A DNA stretch of 64,000 nucleotides, from assembly GCF_023806465.1 (NCBI RefSeq), contig NZ_JAMSLS010000001.1, forward strand, positions 686,636 to 750,635, in the 5' to 3' direction. This document shows positions 63,888 through 64,000 of this stretch, one piece after another. The position numbers and the translations under genes are program-made. The notes beneath the pieces were generated by a model. The model was not told the origin of the DNA. It saw nothing but the letters and a program-made list of their open reading frames with translations, and searched no databases. How positions within the stretch are numbered: position 1 is the first letter of the stretch; every line of letters begins with the position of its first letter. This DNA comes from Thermomicrobium sp. CFH 73360 (GTDB taxonomy: Bacteria > Chloroflexota > Chloroflexia > Thermomicrobiales > Thermomicrobiaceae).

Positions 63888-64000
63888 TCAAGTCGCGACC
63901 TGTTCAGTCAGAACCTGCTCGAGTGCTGCCAATGCGGCACGCGCAAGCGGCGTAACTTGGTAGTAGGCCCAGGTACCACGGCGCTCGACCGTGACAAGAT
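63888..64000 (-). CDS. ArsR-type winged-helix regulator, C-terminal end
   Basis: The minus-strand frame enters from the window edge and ends at the TGA 63888-63890. The last ~36 residues read LVTVERRGTWAYYQVTPLARAALAALEQVL, matching the beta-wing and final helix of ArsR/SmtB regulators (L..ERRG.W.YY.). The metal-sensing N-terminal part is outside the window. It is upstream of, and probably controls, the flavoprotein gene. Confidence 0.75.
   Translation of the reverse strand, partial: LVTVERRGTWAYYQVTPLARAALAALEQVLTEQVAT

Overview
The window is a 64-kb piece of a GC-rich (roughly 60%) bacterial chromosome, densely coding on both strands, with frequent GTG and TTG starts. The genes suggest a Chloroflexota organism, probably a Thermomicrobia relative. 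The hints are a Leu T-box ahead of leuACDB, an EF-P with Arg32 as in Thermus, KimA and TerC transporters, and large Asp-box propeller proteins. This is inference from gene content; no rRNA or tRNA was found. I see no phage, transposase or integrase.

Layout. 1-2831: end of a peptide (Dpp/Opp-type) ABC importer. 3180-5504: a GroEL C-terminal relic and an Asp-box propeller protein. 5741-6124: queF. 6646-13131: an unusual cluster headed by a consensus promoter, encoding a phenylphosphate-synthase-like PEP-utilising protein, a biotin carrier, a carboxyltransferase, a HAD phosphatase and a PaaK-like acyl-CoA ligase. 13530-15731: an esterase and a LigB-type extradiol dioxygenase on the minus strand. 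16037-16615: a haem-binding protein. 17015-21988: T-box-controlled leuA-leuC-leuD-leuB. 22289-29434: a secreted GH18 pair, then aroQ, an M24 peptidase, efp, accB, xseA and xseB. 29435-31069: a long gene-poor stretch holding a strong orphan promoter.

31070-44204: a subtilase, two large membrane proteins, a GAF-PAS-GGDEF-EAL protein, an SDR, a trypsin-like protease with three exact-period repeats, and a PIG-L deacetylase. 44867-48061: a 1064-residue propeller protein. 48989-53443: hint, fpg, threonine synthase and a GT4 glycosyltransferase. 53415-56122: a minus-strand operon of a GatC/AtzG-like small protein, an amidase and a luciferase-like oxidoreductase. 56357-58491: a yybP-ykoY (manganese) riboswitch, terC and a tandem universal stress protein, convergent with a kimA-like potassium transporter. 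61361-64000: a CtaG-like assembly protein, a flavoprotein with a Cys-rich tail, and the end of an ArsR-type regulator.

The most interesting parts are the PEP-utilising/biotin/CoA-ligase cluster, the two riboswitch-controlled operons, the trypsin-WHLYG repeat protein, the GroEL relic, and the orphan promoter in the 29.4-31.1 kb gap. Functions rest on sequence motifs read by eye; no database search was run.
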